Shown here piece by piece: positions 22,029 through 33,228 of a stretch of 64,000 bases of DNA (position 1 is the first letter of the stretch; each line of letters begins with the position of its first letter). The notes below the pieces were generated by a model. The model saw nothing but the letters and a program-made list of their open reading frames with translations, was not told the origin of the DNA and made no database searches. A program made the translations under genes and the position numbers. This stretch comes from Escallonia rubra (taxonomy: Eukaryota; Streptophyta; Magnoliopsida; Escalloniales; Escalloniaceae): positions 248,001 through 312,000 of the forward strand of contig JAVXUO010002821.1 of assembly GCA_033065855.1 (NCBI GenBank). The letters are read 5' to 3'.

Positions 22029-22970
22029 CCGATTCCTATCTACTGGTAGAGAAATTATTTCTCTACCATCCATCCAGCCATCCACGAGTGAAAGTGGATG
22101 GCACATATTACCTTTTTTTTAATCTGATTAGCCAGACCGCTACTCTTTGTAGCGGTCAATAGCTATGCCCAAAATGTCCTTCACACGCCTCTCAAGACTC
22201 TTCACACACCCACCAAAATGTTTGACCGCTAGTAGCGGTAAGGAGAAAAACCATTTCAGTCGTCTTTTTCTTCTATCCCTCTCTGTAATTGTTTCTCTCC
22301 TCATTTCCATTGCCAAGAACAAACTTACTAACTACTAAGTCAAACTCCATCTCATCCATCAAGTCATCAACAAACCCAATTTACACCAAAAGTTTACCAA
22401 TAAAAGATTCCACGGCGGTGGCGCGTGGCAGCTTGGGAACGTTCGAGATTGGCTGCGACAGCTTGGATTGGACTGCGGTGGGGACGACTTCGGCCAAAGA
22501 CGCGTCTGCGACGAGATGGAGGTGGCGTTGGAGGTGAAGAGACACTGGCGACAGAGAGATGGTGGCGCTGCCGCCAGTTCAGATCCATCGGTGTCGCCGC
22601 TATTTCAGATCCATCGGCGCCGTTGCCGGTTCAGATCCATCGGTGCCGCGCCCGTTCAGATCCATCGGTGCCGCTTCTCCTTACCAACTCTGTCGCTGCC
22701 GTGATTCAGCCGTGGTTTTACGTCTGCAGAAAGAAAGAAAGAGAGATATGAGAGAGAGAGAGAGAGAGTCTTTTAATTTTCGACAGAATGAGAGAAGACG
22801 GCAAGGGAAAAGAAGGGCATGATTGGAAAATTCCCTAACCGCTTCTGTTTCAAGCGGTTAGGTGAAGAATTATAAAAAAGGAGTTGATCTGTGCCGTCCA
22901 CTTTCACACGTGGATGGCTAGATGGATGGTGGAGAAATATCTATTTATCCACCGGTAGATACGGATCGGC

Positions 22971-22973
<3 letters not shown>
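22027..22973. mobile_element. TIR element (~947 bp) nested in a TA repeat
   Basis: The left end AGCCGATTCCTATCTACTGG and the right end, read inverted as GGAGCCGATCCGTATCTACC, start inverted repeats of about 78 bp. These extend through CCATCCA..GCCATCCACG..GTGAAAGTGGA. TA microsatellites flank both sides (21993-22027 and 22976-23011). The inner sequence carries palindromic ACCGCTA..TAGCGGT and AACCGCTTCTGTTTCAAGCGGTT blocks, echoing the smaller element at 19604. There is no transposase; the superfamily is not settled. Confidence 0.78.
22576..22680 (+). repeat. Four-unit minisatellite (TTCAGATCCATCGGTGCCGC)
   Basis: TTCAGATCCATCGG(T/C)G(C/T)CG repeats four times with spacings of about 25-30 bp inside the TIR element. 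The open frames covering it are repeat translations with no known domain. Confidence 0.8.
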
Positions 22974-23016
<43 letters not shown>

Positions 23017-23124
23017 ATGAATAACAAAACAAATCTTACCGGAAGAATTAATTCGATCGCCGGAAACCTTGTCGGAAAATTCTTCTTCCATCGATCTCTT
23101 TCCTCGCCCCCACCCCCCTCTCTC

Positions 23125-23159
<35 letters not shown>

Positions 23160-24029
23160 TATATCAGATGAAGAAGAAGAGGTATTGAGGGCTGGTCACA
23201 TAATATTATATATATAATAACCCTAGGTTGGAATATTATTAAAAAGCCCCCTAAACTTTCATTATTCATTCAAATTTTACCCGAAACTTTTTATTATTGC
23301 GAAAAGGTCCAATATAATTATTTGCGATAATTTATGTGCTAGAAAAATTTAACGGTTTGTTACATAACTCCTCTTCACTATTTGTCGCTAAAACTACATC
23401 GATGCTAAGAAAAAATAAATCGTCGCTAAAAGTTGTTAAGAAAAGCATTGTTACTATATATTAAAATATCGTCGCTAAATTTTTTAAATTAATCTGTTAA
23501 AAGTATTTCGGGGTTTGGGCTATTACACCCTATTATATCTTTTAATGGCCTGTTTGTTCTTTCATAGATTCACAACTTCAAGTAGCTTGCCATGATTTAA
23601 TTTTCCTCATGACTAGATAGCTTATTCATTCATTCAAAATATAAAAGAGAAATCAGTAGAAATAGAAGAGCCAGCCTTGTGCCAATTTTTTCTTTCTTTT
23701 CTGCTCCTCATCTCACTTCACTTAAGCTTTTTGCTTTTTATCGCTCTTCTCCTTTCCCAGTTCTCTCATTTTTCAAATTGATCTTTTTTTGGCATATATA
23801 ATATTTTTGTGTGAACCAAAGACTATACAAACTCAAGTAGCTGACTCCGAGTAATCAAAACGACACTAGCTAAAGAATCATCAATACAAGATGCATTCGA
23901 AATGCAAATTTGGCTGTTTGGAACTATCTATTTTAAAAATGAACACACAAGTTATATATAATGATGATGCTAAAGTTGCTCGAAACGATCCATTGCAATT
24001 TGCACATCATAAAACAGTTGATATATATA
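22974..24029. other. Intergenic DNA with microsatellites and TCGCTAAA motifs
   Basis: It contains a TA run (22976-23011), a CT run (about 23118-23155) and scattered TTGCGATAA, TCGCTAAA and TCGTCGCTAAA motifs (23320-23480) like CACTA subterminal repeats. The last few hundred bases lie downstream of the O-methyltransferase stop. No gene was recognised. Confidence 0.6.
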
Positions 24030-26580
24030 TCAAGGATAAACCTCAATGATAGATCTTAAACCCAGGATTGGAGCTATCTTATAGTTACTAAAGCCAGCAT
24101 CCAGGAAGAGCTTTTCCCATTCTTTCTCGTTTCTCTCTCTTCCCGTGACCATAGCCATCATCATCATATCGCAGCAGAGTTGGGTCTCAGTTGATTCTGG
24201 ATGTCCTTTCTGGTTATCCAGTACCATGTCTATGATAATCACCTTTCCTCCCTTTCCCTTACATGGGATTGCCTCTTTGCACCGCTTCAGTATCTTTAGA
24301 CACTCCTCGTCATTCCAGTCATGCAGTATCGACTGCTAATGGTCATTTTCCACTCATGTTAGCATTAGTCCAGAGAAGTTAAGAGGGGTTTTTAGAAAGA
24401 AGAGAATGAAATCTATTTTTTGTGGTATCTTAACTAAATAAGTATAATTTAGGATTAAATACCTTCCAATGTACTTTCTACTTGTTCTCTTACTAATCAA
24501 TCGCATGCTTTTACAGATAGAATCGTAAAAGAGATGTGCTGTATCTACAAATTTTGAATTTTATTTAAGCCAATTATGAAAAATTTAACCACTATTTTCC
24601 AATTCACCACATTGATTTGATTATATACGGTGTGTTTGAAATCCATTTCAGTTTTTGTTTTCAAAAAAATCAAAACAAAATCTCTTTGAATTTCTTTTTC
24701 CTTTTTTTTACAAAACTGATGGGTTGTTTGATAACAGATTTCTATAATTAGTTTTTACTTTTTTTTTCAAAATCTTCCTCCCATTTTTCTTTTTTCCACT
24801 CTCTCTCTCTCTCTCTTTTCATTTCCCAATACTTGAGAGCTTCTTTTGAGTTCTTATGTTCAACACCAAAAGCATCCCCTCCACGACCAACACATCTTCT
24901 CTGCCACCGTCCAACTACTGATGTGGCAGTAACAACACTAACTTGTGAATTAAGGCTTCATTTGTTTGATTTGGGTTTGATTGGGTGAATGGGTTTGACT
25001 GACTTGGAATTTACCTCCGCAAACCGGAGATACTAGGTCTAATTGATGGATGAAATCTTGTGGTGGTCTTTATTGTACGGATAATAGTGGTCGGTATGAT
25101 GGTGGTTTGGATTTAGAGGAATGGTGGTTTTGTGGTGGTGACCGACGTTAGAGGGTTTGGTGTTCGTTAGTGTTGGTCATCAGTGGTGGTGGTGGTTGTT
25201 GTTGTTGTTGTTGTTAGTGGCTATAGTGGTTGGCGGTGTTCGTGGGTAGGTCACTGGTGGTGGTGGCGACATTAAGTGGCAATGGTAGTTGTCGATGTTG
25301 GCAGATTTGGTGTTCGGTTTTGTTGATCAGTGATGGCGACAGATATCTTTGGAGGTCAGTGGCTGTGGTTGTTGGCAGTGTTTGTAGTTTGGTGATTGGG
25401 ATTTTGGTCATTGGTGGTTGGCAATGTTGGTAGTTTGGTGTTCTTCGGCGATAGGTGTTGGTGATGTAGTTTTGTGATTGAGGTTTTGGTCATTGGTGGT
25501 TGGCAATGTTGGAAGTTTGGTGTTCTTGGACCATAGGTGTTGGTGATGAAGAGACATAAAATGCTTCCAACAAAGAAGCTATAAACGATTGGTGTTCTTG
25601 GACTATAGGCTTTGGTCATTGGTGGTTGGCAATGTTGGTAGCTTGTGTGTTGGTTGTGCCCACCTGGTTAGAGTTGCATATTTTCTGTTAAAAGAAGCTA
25701 TAAACGGAAGAAAATCCTTTGCATAAGAGCTGCAACACAAAGTTTTCTCTCCCTAAATCCTGAGCACAACCAGAAAACAAAATAGAATTTGCGAGGGATA
25801 TACCTTCAAGAGAACAGCATCTGCACAGGGAATTGACTCGAACATATCGCCTGCAATAAACACCAAGTTGTCACTCCCTTCCAAGTCCGCAACCACATGC
25901 GGTAGCTCTAACACGCTACACTTCATAGGTGGGAAGGCATCGACGATGGCCTTGGCCACTGTCCCCGTACCTCCACCAGCGTCCAGCAATGAATTTAACC
26001 CCTCAAAAACTCCTGCACATTCTTTAATCATCACACTCGTCACCAACCTCGCGTCACTAGCCATGGAATTGTTAAACAACGTATTTAGCATTGGTTCATG
26101 CCCTGCATAGTCCCAAAATGTCCTCCCGTGAGCCATTTCGAATGATGTTTTACGGTCATCTTGGAACCATTCACTCAGAAAATGAAACGGAGTTGTCAGG
26201 ATTGGATCAAGCGTTGCTAGCAAAAATGGCGTCACGCTAAAGGGGTTGTCTTTAAGTAGGAGACGCGAAGCCGGTGTGAGGGAATAACTGTCTTCTTCTT
26301 CTTCTTCATTTTCAAGATTCTTTTGCTTTGTGAAGAAGCCCGAGTGAATCAAAATGCGCATAAGGCGGTAAATGCAAGGTGCTTTGGCCTTGTTGATTGG
26401 TAGAGCCTGAACCAAGTCAGGGAGTGACATTGGTTTGCCATGATTGTGGATGATGTCTGGTATGCTTAGTTGAACTGCACATTTGAGGGACATAGAGTTT
26501 ATGAAGTTGAAACTGTGGTTCCATATGTGAGCATGAGAAGGAAGTAGCTCGCTAGCTTGCACACATGTAGGCAAATCCAT
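24030..26580 (-). CDS. Class II (COMT-type) plant O-methyltransferase, trans-resveratrol di-O-methyltransferase-like; two exons
   Basis: Exon 1 is complement(25804-26580), codons 1-259; exon 2 is complement(24030-24332), giving 359 residues, normal for the family. The donor AAG/GTATAT and acceptor TTAGCAG match the usual intron position in this family, just before the ILHDW motif. The N-terminal dimerisation domain shows WNHSFNFINSMSLKCAVQL (20-38), CIYRLMRILIHSGFF (69-83) and SLTPASRLLL (100-109). The SAM-binding motif is LLDAGGGTGTVAKAIVDAFP (198-217). Exon 2 opens SILHDWND, with the expected catalytic histidine at about 263, and includes NEKEWEKLFLDAGF; it ends IIEVYP. Such cytosolic enzymes methylate phenolic hydroxyls using S-adenosylmethionine; the substrate cannot be read from sequence. 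Odd points are Ser in place of the usual Trp at residue 260 and an acidic loop EEEEED (92-97). No stop or frameshift is seen. Confidence 0.88.
24333..25803 (-). other. Intron of the O-methyltransferase gene (1471 bp)
   Basis: Starting from GTATAT on the coding strand, it ends TTAGCAG. It is long for this family. The part at 25080-25650 is GGT/GTT-rich on the plus strand, and the phrase TTGGTCATTGGTGGTTGGCAATGTTGG recurs three times (about 25403, 25486 and 25612), so part of the length is tandem expansion. Short open frames here are repeat translations. Confidence 0.75.
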
Positions 26581-26616
26581 CTATTTCGTTTTGAACACTA
26601 TGTATAAACACTGTCC

Positions 26617-26626
26617 CTTTATATGC
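26617..26626 (-). promoter_or_regulatory. Probable TATA box of the O-methyltransferase gene
   Basis: On the minus strand CATATAAAGG lies about 40 bp upstream of the ATG at 26580. That spacing leaves only a very short leader, so the true start could use another site; the match itself is good. Confidence 0.45.
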
Positions 26627-27420
26627 TAAACGAGTTATCATGGCACACACAATATGTGTGCAAGCATGAAGTCAATAATATGATATTTTTATAATATTGG
26701 GCTAGACCTAATTCTCCTATATTTTTAATAAATTTTAAATTATGAAGAGCAAAAATAAAGTTATTAAATTAAAGTTAGTTAAAAAGTCAAGTATGATATA
26801 TGAGGGTTTTAAAATGTGAAAATCAAACATGGCCTTAAAGTAGTTATTTACTATTAAAATTTTTTAAATCGTTTTGTAATTTTGCAACAATTCTATTATT
26901 TTGCCAAGTGTCATCATACTAAGTTAGTAGTTATGCAACACCAGCAAAGTGTTACACCAAACCACGTTTTTCCTTAATAAGTAGTATAAATGTTCACTCT
27001 AGGTATGGAGTGAGTGACAGCAGGGTAGGATTCTAGCGTGGAAACTTTCGGCGCTTAACACAACTACGAGAGCTCTAAAAAAGCTAGAACATTGTAGGGT
27101 GGTGTTTGACTCTGAATGGTTGTCTATGTACTGGGGGAGCCCTTTTTATACATGCATGTTTGTTAGAACCCTAATTCAATGAGGAGTGACGACTAGACGT
27201 TAGCCTGATCCCCGAGCATATTAGAGTCCTTCACAACCCTAATTCACTCCAAGGGCAACTATCGACCTCATCTTGATCAAGTTTGAGCAACAATTAATTG
27301 ATGACTAGAAGTCTATTTTTATCTATGTCAGATAAAAAGTTTGATTGGGCAATGCATCTCGTATGATTATTGCTTCACTATTTGCTTGAATAAACTTCAA
27401 AGCTCTATTAGTATATACAC
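26627..27420. other. Upstream region of the O-methyltransferase gene, no gene seen
   Basis: It is AT-rich to about 26990, followed by a more balanced stretch (27000-27300) with no recognisable domain. It probably includes the gene's regulatory region. Confidence 0.5.
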
Positions 27421-28258
27421 TAAATTTTGACAACAGAAAATGAAAAATGATGGGAAGTTATAGAAACAACGTAAGTCTCTATTTAACTTTACTTTAGGGC
27501 CTCAAACTATCACGTTTTTCTCCCTTGTGTAAATGCAAGTATCCTAAGAAAAATGATACTTGACACCAAACATTTTGATTTGGGTCTACTGTAATTCATA
27601 TGTTATTATGGGCTCATCTTGTATTAATAACCCAACTCGGAAGTTCCGGGCGTACCAAAGGAAGGGTTGGGGAGCACGGTCATCCTCTAATTTTTCAGAA
27701 TTTGTTTTGAGATTTTTATGCAATAAGTACTCGTATCTGATATATTCACAACAACAATAATTTGTTTTTAGATTTTTTATACAGTAAGTACTCGTATCTG
27801 ATGTATTCACAACAAAACCATTGTATTGTAATATATAATTTAAATATATTTGGATTCGATTAATAGCTAAGAGACCTTTAAAGTCTTAATCCAATTTTTT
27901 CATATATTTATTTATCTTAAAAATAAATACTACTTGTCATAAGCAGATTCGTCAAAATTATTGTTTAATCTTTCAAACAATAACTGTCATTTTCACATCC
28001 TAAACATCTGCCACTTCTACTGATACAACAAGAAGGAACCAGAGAAACTGCAAGTCACACTGGACACCACCAATCCAACTACATTGCCCACTGAGAGTAA
28101 TTGCTATCACGACCACCATTGATACCCACTACTGCCACTAAGCCCATGCCTACACACGGATTGCCCAATCCACGATCTCAACTAAGTAACTATAACAAAG
28201 GAGATAGTGATAGATTCGACGACTACAACTACAACGATGATTGATCGATTTACGATGG
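27421..28258 (+). repeat. Duplicated segment, copy A (~840 bp)
   Basis: From TAAATTTTGACAACAGAAAA to TCGATTTACGATGG this segment is almost identical to 29930-30785. It carries no recognised gene. A more diverged relative of its first ~80 bases occurs near 44389-44480, so it is a dispersed repeat family and not only a local duplication. Confidence 0.85.
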
Positions 28259-29017
28259 AGAGGTGGATCCCTCCAAAAGAGAGCAGATGAAAGGACCTTC
28301 TCCACAAACTCTTCGTCATGTTTATTCAAAGGCTTTAAAAGTTAAAAGGCCACGTTCACTTTAAAAAGCACAAGGGATAAAAGCATGCAAAGAAGAAAAA
28401 GTTTTCCAAAGTCTTGGCTTGACTTCAAATATCAAACACAAAGAGACCTATTTTTTCTAGGAGAAAATATTTGGTGGTTGTGTGTGTGTGTGTGTGTGTG
28501 TCTATATATATATATATATTCGTCGCTAAAAGTTCATTATTTTTTGTTGGCGGGCTTTTTCGTCGCTAAAAGTCCATCGCTAATACCTTTAACGACGAGA
28601 AATTTTGTAGTTAAATATTTTTCGAAATTATTATTTTTGGAAAAAAGAATTAAACTAAAATTCAGAAATTATCTTTAGCGATGGAATGTCCGTCGCTAAT
28701 TAATTTGTTGTCCCGTCGCTAAAAGTTTGTTCTTTGCCTACGTATTTCCAAATTTTGTCGCCAAACACTTTTAGTAACAGAGTTGATGGCAACGGACTTT
28801 TAGGGACGGGGTATCGTTGCTAAAAGTCTTTTGCGACGGAAAATGGACTTTTAGCGAAGGAATCGTCAGTCATTAAACGTCCATTTTCTTTTAGTGACAT
28901 AAGTTTTTAGCACTTAAATATCAATTTTATCAAGCAACCCCTAAAAAAACCATGCTTATCGTTCTTCGAGTGCTTCCAAACTACGATTTTCAGTTACTGC
29001 ACTTAAAAGTGCTGCTA
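28259..29017. other. Intergenic stretch with TG/TA microsatellite and CACTA-like TCGCTAAAAG motifs
   Basis: A (TG)n(TA)n run lies at about 28478-28520. From 28521 to 28930 GTCGCTAAAAG, TTTAGCGA and related motifs occur many times in both orientations, typical of CACTA subterminal regions. Neither a terminal CACTA end nor a transposase was found, so this looks like an element remnant. Bases 28965-29017 (CTTCCAAACTACGATTTTC..CAGTTACTGCACTTA) recur near 44337-44390. Confidence 0.5.
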
Positions 29018-29025
29018 TAACCCAC

Positions 29026-29921
29026 TAGGGATGGCAATGGGACGGGTCGGATGCGGATCTTGTAAAATCCGAAGCCGCCCCGGTGCTCATAAAATCTCGC
29101 CCCGCCCCACCCCGCTACTGGGTCATATATCTAAAATACCATACCCGATCCTACATTTGTTTAGAAAACCCGTCCCGCCCCGCACTTCCCTATAGTCGCA
29201 CACAAGGATTGTCTAGGCGGCGCCCTAACGGGAGGAGAGGCTTCACTACACAGACCCGTAGTTGCTACCGCCGCCGATGAGCACGTGGCGGTTGAAGATT
29301 TAGGTGGCGCCTCTAATCTCGTCGAAGAAGAAGCGGCGACAGATCTGCGAGAATTCCGACGAGACCCGTAGTTGCTACCACCGCCGATGAGCATGTGGCG
29401 GTTGAAGATTTAGGTGGCGCCTCTAATCTCGTCAAAGACGAAGCGGTGGCAGATCTGCGACCATTCTGACGAGATCTTCAACGATTCGTTGTTGTTCTTC
29501 TTGCCGCGGAACTTGAGAATAGGCGGTGGAACATGGTTGTGGCCGGCGGTTAGGTTGTCATGACGTCTTTGGCCGTGGGGGGCTGAAGGTGGAGAGGGAG
29601 AGAAGATTAGAAGGGAGCCAACCATGGGCAAGTCGGCATAGACCAAGAGAAAATTTGGCATTTTAGGGTTTTGGATGAAAAGTTATATGCTATGATGGAT
29701 GGTTGAGATTTATTGATACATAAGTTTAGTATATCGGGGCAGGTGCGGGTCGGATAGTGGGGCGGGTTGGATAGAATACCATACCTAATCTTAACCCGCT
29801 GCGGGTTTTAAAAAAAATTACCATACCCGCTCCATAATCTCGTCAAAGTCAAAATAACCCGTTCCTAAAAGGGCAGGGCGGGGCGGAGACCCGCCAGTTG
29901 CGGGTCTAATTGTCATCCCTA
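29026..29921. mobile_element. Non-autonomous hAT-type element (896 bp)
   Basis: The element starts TAGGGATGGCAAT and ends ATTGTCATCCCTA. It is flanked by the 8-bp duplication TAACCCAC (29018-29025 and 29922-29929). Subterminal GGGTCGG/CCCGCCCC motifs are abundant at both ends. Terminal form and 8-bp duplication fit hAT. It is inserted at the left edge of duplicated segment B and contains no transposase. Confidence 0.85.
29252..29661 (-). pseudogene. Possible captured receptor-like kinase fragment with an internal ~110-bp duplication
   Basis: On the minus strand the frame reads KKNNNESLKISSEWSQICHR then FVFDEIRGAT, a stop, IFNRHMLIGGGSNYGS. It resembles the juxtamembrane and first kinase strands of plant receptor-like kinases (F.FDEI..AT..F.R.N.IG.GGYG). 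The last part is repeated: 29252-29361 and 29362-29470 are near-identical units of about 110 bp, each with the same TAA after the RGAT codons. The match is short and I did not find later kinase motifs, so source and even identity are tentative. Location inside a hAT element suggests gene-fragment capture. Confidence 0.4.
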
Positions 29922-29929
29922 TAACCCAC

Positions 29930-30785
29930 TAAAATTTGACAACAGAAAATGAAAAATGATGGGAAGTTATAGAAACAACGTCAGTCTCTATTTAACTTTA
30001 CTTTAGGGCCTCAAACTATCACGTTTTTCTCCCTTGTGTAAATGCAAGTATCATAAGAAAAATGGTACTTGACACCAAACATTTTGATTTGGGTGTATTG
30101 TAATTCATATGTTATTATGGGCTCATCTTGTATTAATAACCCAACTCGGAAGTTCCGGGCGTACCAAAGGAAGGGTTGGGGAGCACGGCCATCGTCTAAT
30201 TTTTCAGAATTTGTTTTGAGATTTTTATGCAATAAGTACTCGTATCTGATATATTCACAACAATAATAATTTGTTTTTAGATTTTTTATACAGTAAGTAC
30301 TCGTATCTGATGTATTCACAACAAAACCATTGTATTGTAATCTATAATTTAAATATATTTGGATTCGATTGATAGCTAAGAGACTTTTAAAGTCTTAATC
30401 CAATTTTTTCATATATTTATTTATCTTAAAAATAAATACTACTTGTCATAAGCAGATTCGTCAAAATTATTGTTTAATCTTTCAAACAATAACTGTCATT
30501 TTCACATCCTAAACATCGGCCACTTCTGCTGATACAACAACAAGGAACCAGAGAAACTGCAAGTCACACTGGACTCCACGAATCCAACTACATTGCCCAA
30601 TCCAACTACATTTCCCACTGAGAGTAATTGCTATCACGACCACCATTGATACCCACTACTGCCACTAAGCCCATGCCTACACATGGATTGCCCAATCCAC
30701 GATCTCAACTAAGTAACTATAACAAAGGAGATAGTGATAGATTCGACGACTACAACTACAACGATGGTTGATCGATTTACGATGG
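29930..30785 (+). repeat. Duplicated segment, copy B (~855 bp)
   Basis: It is colinear with 27421-28258 with few base differences. Copy B has an extra ~20-bp tandem repeat of AATCCAACTACATT(G/T)CCC near 30590-30616. A block preceding it (28965-29017) is also found before the third relative near 44390, but not before copy A. Copy B with its left flank may therefore be the more complete version. Confidence 0.85.
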
Positions 30786-30955
30786 TGACAAATGCGGCAG
30801 CAGCAACCCACCCACCTCCACTATTCAGAGATTTTTCTCATCCCTCTATCTCGTTTCTTTCCGTCTTACAAACAACACATGCTCCGAATTATTTTCTCAT
30901 GCATGATGGCCGACCGGTCTCTGATTTCGAACAATTAGGTAGTGTAGAAAGTTAA

Positions 30956-31349
30956 TGGGGGTGATTTGCTAGGAGGGAGGGGGGACGTTTTGTGTATCTA
31001 TGTGTCTTTGCGTGTGGGTGGATGGCGAATATGGGTGGTAGGGATATGGGTTGTACATACTCATGCGCACACACACATGCACACGCACACGCATACAGAC
31101 ACACACGCGCACGCGCGCACACACACACACATAGAGAATGTACACACACATTACATACCACACATGCACACACTCTTTCACACATTATACATTCACATTA
31201 CACATCCCCCCCCCTCTCTAGAATACTCACGCACTTCATGCCCATACACAAACACACATCTATAAGCACTTCACCCAACACACTGGGCAAATGCACACAC
31301 ACATTTCACACACAAATGAACCCACACACACACACCCCCTCACACACAG

Positions 31350-31384
<35 letters not shown>

Positions 31385-31683
31385 TACACTCACACTATAC
31401 ACATAGAGCATACACGCATTTTAGACTCGCACAATGTTTATACATAAGTACACACCACAGAACACCCCCCCCAACACACGCCTCTGCATAAACAAAATAG
31501 ACACACATACAACACCTCTCACACAACAGACATGTTGACGCCCCCTCCCCCCATACACACACCACTACTCGCTCCGCGTGCGCATGCACAGACACACAAA
31601 AAACACCCCCCCCCAATGCAACACACAAATTTATGCACACATTCCACACACACATGGCTACAAGGGAGTCCATACCACTCATA

Positions 31684-31725
<42 letters not shown>

Positions 31726-32340
31726 TACATACCCACCCCCACCCCCCACCCCACACACAGAGAGCACATTGTGGCTGCTCATCAGCCGCTCTTACACCCC
31801 CCACCCACACATAACACTTCTGGACACATACCACGCACACACATGAAACTCATGCACACATCCCCTTCATGGTTTCTTAGCAGCCCCTTGCACCCCCCTT
31901 ACACAGCCCCCGTTGCACACACGCACCACAACTGGAAACATATATTCAAACCTACACAGACTTTCCTCACTCACGGAACTAACACAACCCTTTTTCCCAT
32001 TTTTTTCCATGAATTTTGATAACTCCCTTGATCACTAAAATAATCAAGCAAAGCTTATCCTAAATTCTCTCATTCTTTACCTCTTTCTCCCCCTCGCCCC
32101 CCTCTTTTTCTCTCCCTCACCTAATCCAAAACTACAGTAAAAAATCAGATTAAAATTTGCTTATAATTACCTGATAAACCTTAATTTGACTATGATTCCT
32201 TAACTAACCCCCCCCTCCCCACATCACTTCCATTAATTGTCTATCGCACCCAAGTTCATCATTTACAACTTATGGCCACTATATAAAAAATGTCAATAAA
32301 GATGTAAAACAATACTACTCACAACAACCATTGCTAAAGC
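30956..32340. repeat. Long CA-rich domain, possibly part of a large LTR
   Basis: About 31040-31960 is dominated by CA repeats with short CG, CT and C-run interruptions. It is followed by CT-rich and AT-rich DNA to about 32340. The same order (CA-rich, then CTTTACC/TCTCTC-rich, then AT-rich) occurs in the downstream part of both large LTRs (9960-10450 and 40684-41480). This may be a third, truncated LTR of that family. All open frames here are H/T- or V/C-rich microsatellite translations. Confidence 0.5.
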
Positions 32341-32344
32341 TCTT

Positions 32345-33228
32345 TAATATCACTTACAACAATTGCTGCTAAATTTAATAGATAAGCGGCTAAAAATTAC
32401 CTTAAAACCAACATTAGGTTCAGGTATTACAATAGAACTTTTGACACTGGCTCGATATCCTCTTGCCTTAATTTCTCGGGATATGGTTCTCTTATCGATA
32501 GCATCCTCAATCTGTAGTAGGGACCCCATCAAAGCTTTGAAGGAAGTATAGTGCCCATAAATGTATTCGTTATTCACTGATAGGAGGTTGTTCCCTTATT
32601 ATGTTAACCTATTCATCTTCCAAAGGCAATTAGTCATATGCGTGGCCTTGTTCCTCCATTTTATCATGAAATTTGAGATTGATTCCTTAGGCTCTTGCCT
32701 AGTAGTCTTAAAATCTCATCGGGTGATATCCAAATTGCCACTGTATCGATATCGATTGACAAACTCACGTGCTACATCTTCCTATGTTCTAACTTTTAAG
32801 TTGTCAAGGGTGAGGAACCATAAAGCAACGGCTACCATCAAAGATCGGTGAAAGAGCTCGATCAACTGGTTTGGTTAAGTCCATGAGTAGCTAATGCGCA
32901 CATGTACACTTTACATGGATCTAGGGATCCTTCATTCCATTAAATTTGTCCATATAGAGAATCTTTAACTTTGGAAAAAGTCTATCTTCAGGGCATAACG
33001 TTAAAGTACTAAGGTCCATTGGTTATTAGCCCTCGTCATCCTAGCAATCTGTGATTCAAGGATGACCATAACAATATTCTCTTCATCATCAGACTCGTAC
33101 TGCCAATTGGCTTCTAGTATAGGATCTCCTATTATCTTCTCCTTCTTCTTAGGTTCTTTTTTGGGTTCCTTCTTCTGCCCATTCATGCTCTCCTTGAGCA
33201 ATTCCAAATCCATGGCTGTTTTTTGCAT
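32345..33228 (-). pseudogene. Broken gag of a minus-strand Tat-like retrotransposon
   Basis: It starts at the ATG at 33228 (MQKTAMDLELLKESMNGQ). On the minus strand, recognisable capsid segments follow: EDVAREFVNRYRYSGNLDIT, TTRQEPKESISNFMIKWRNK and HYTSFKALMGSLLQIEDAID. They match, in order, the gag of the plus-strand element at 56306-57300 (TTKQEPRESVSSFIL, HYHTSFKAFVGSLIQIEDAI). Several stops and frame changes interrupt it. Homology is lost at about 32345, where CA-rich and other DNA begins, so pol is missing. Confidence 0.8.

Noticed and set aside
30734-30955. 73-codon frame overlapping the end of duplicated segment B.
   Set aside because: Its start lies in the dispersed repeat and copy A breaks the frame. 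No domain is seen.
30966-31846. H/T/P-rich and V/C-rich open frames across the CA repeat.
   Set aside because: Pure translations of CA microsatellite and C-runs on both strands.
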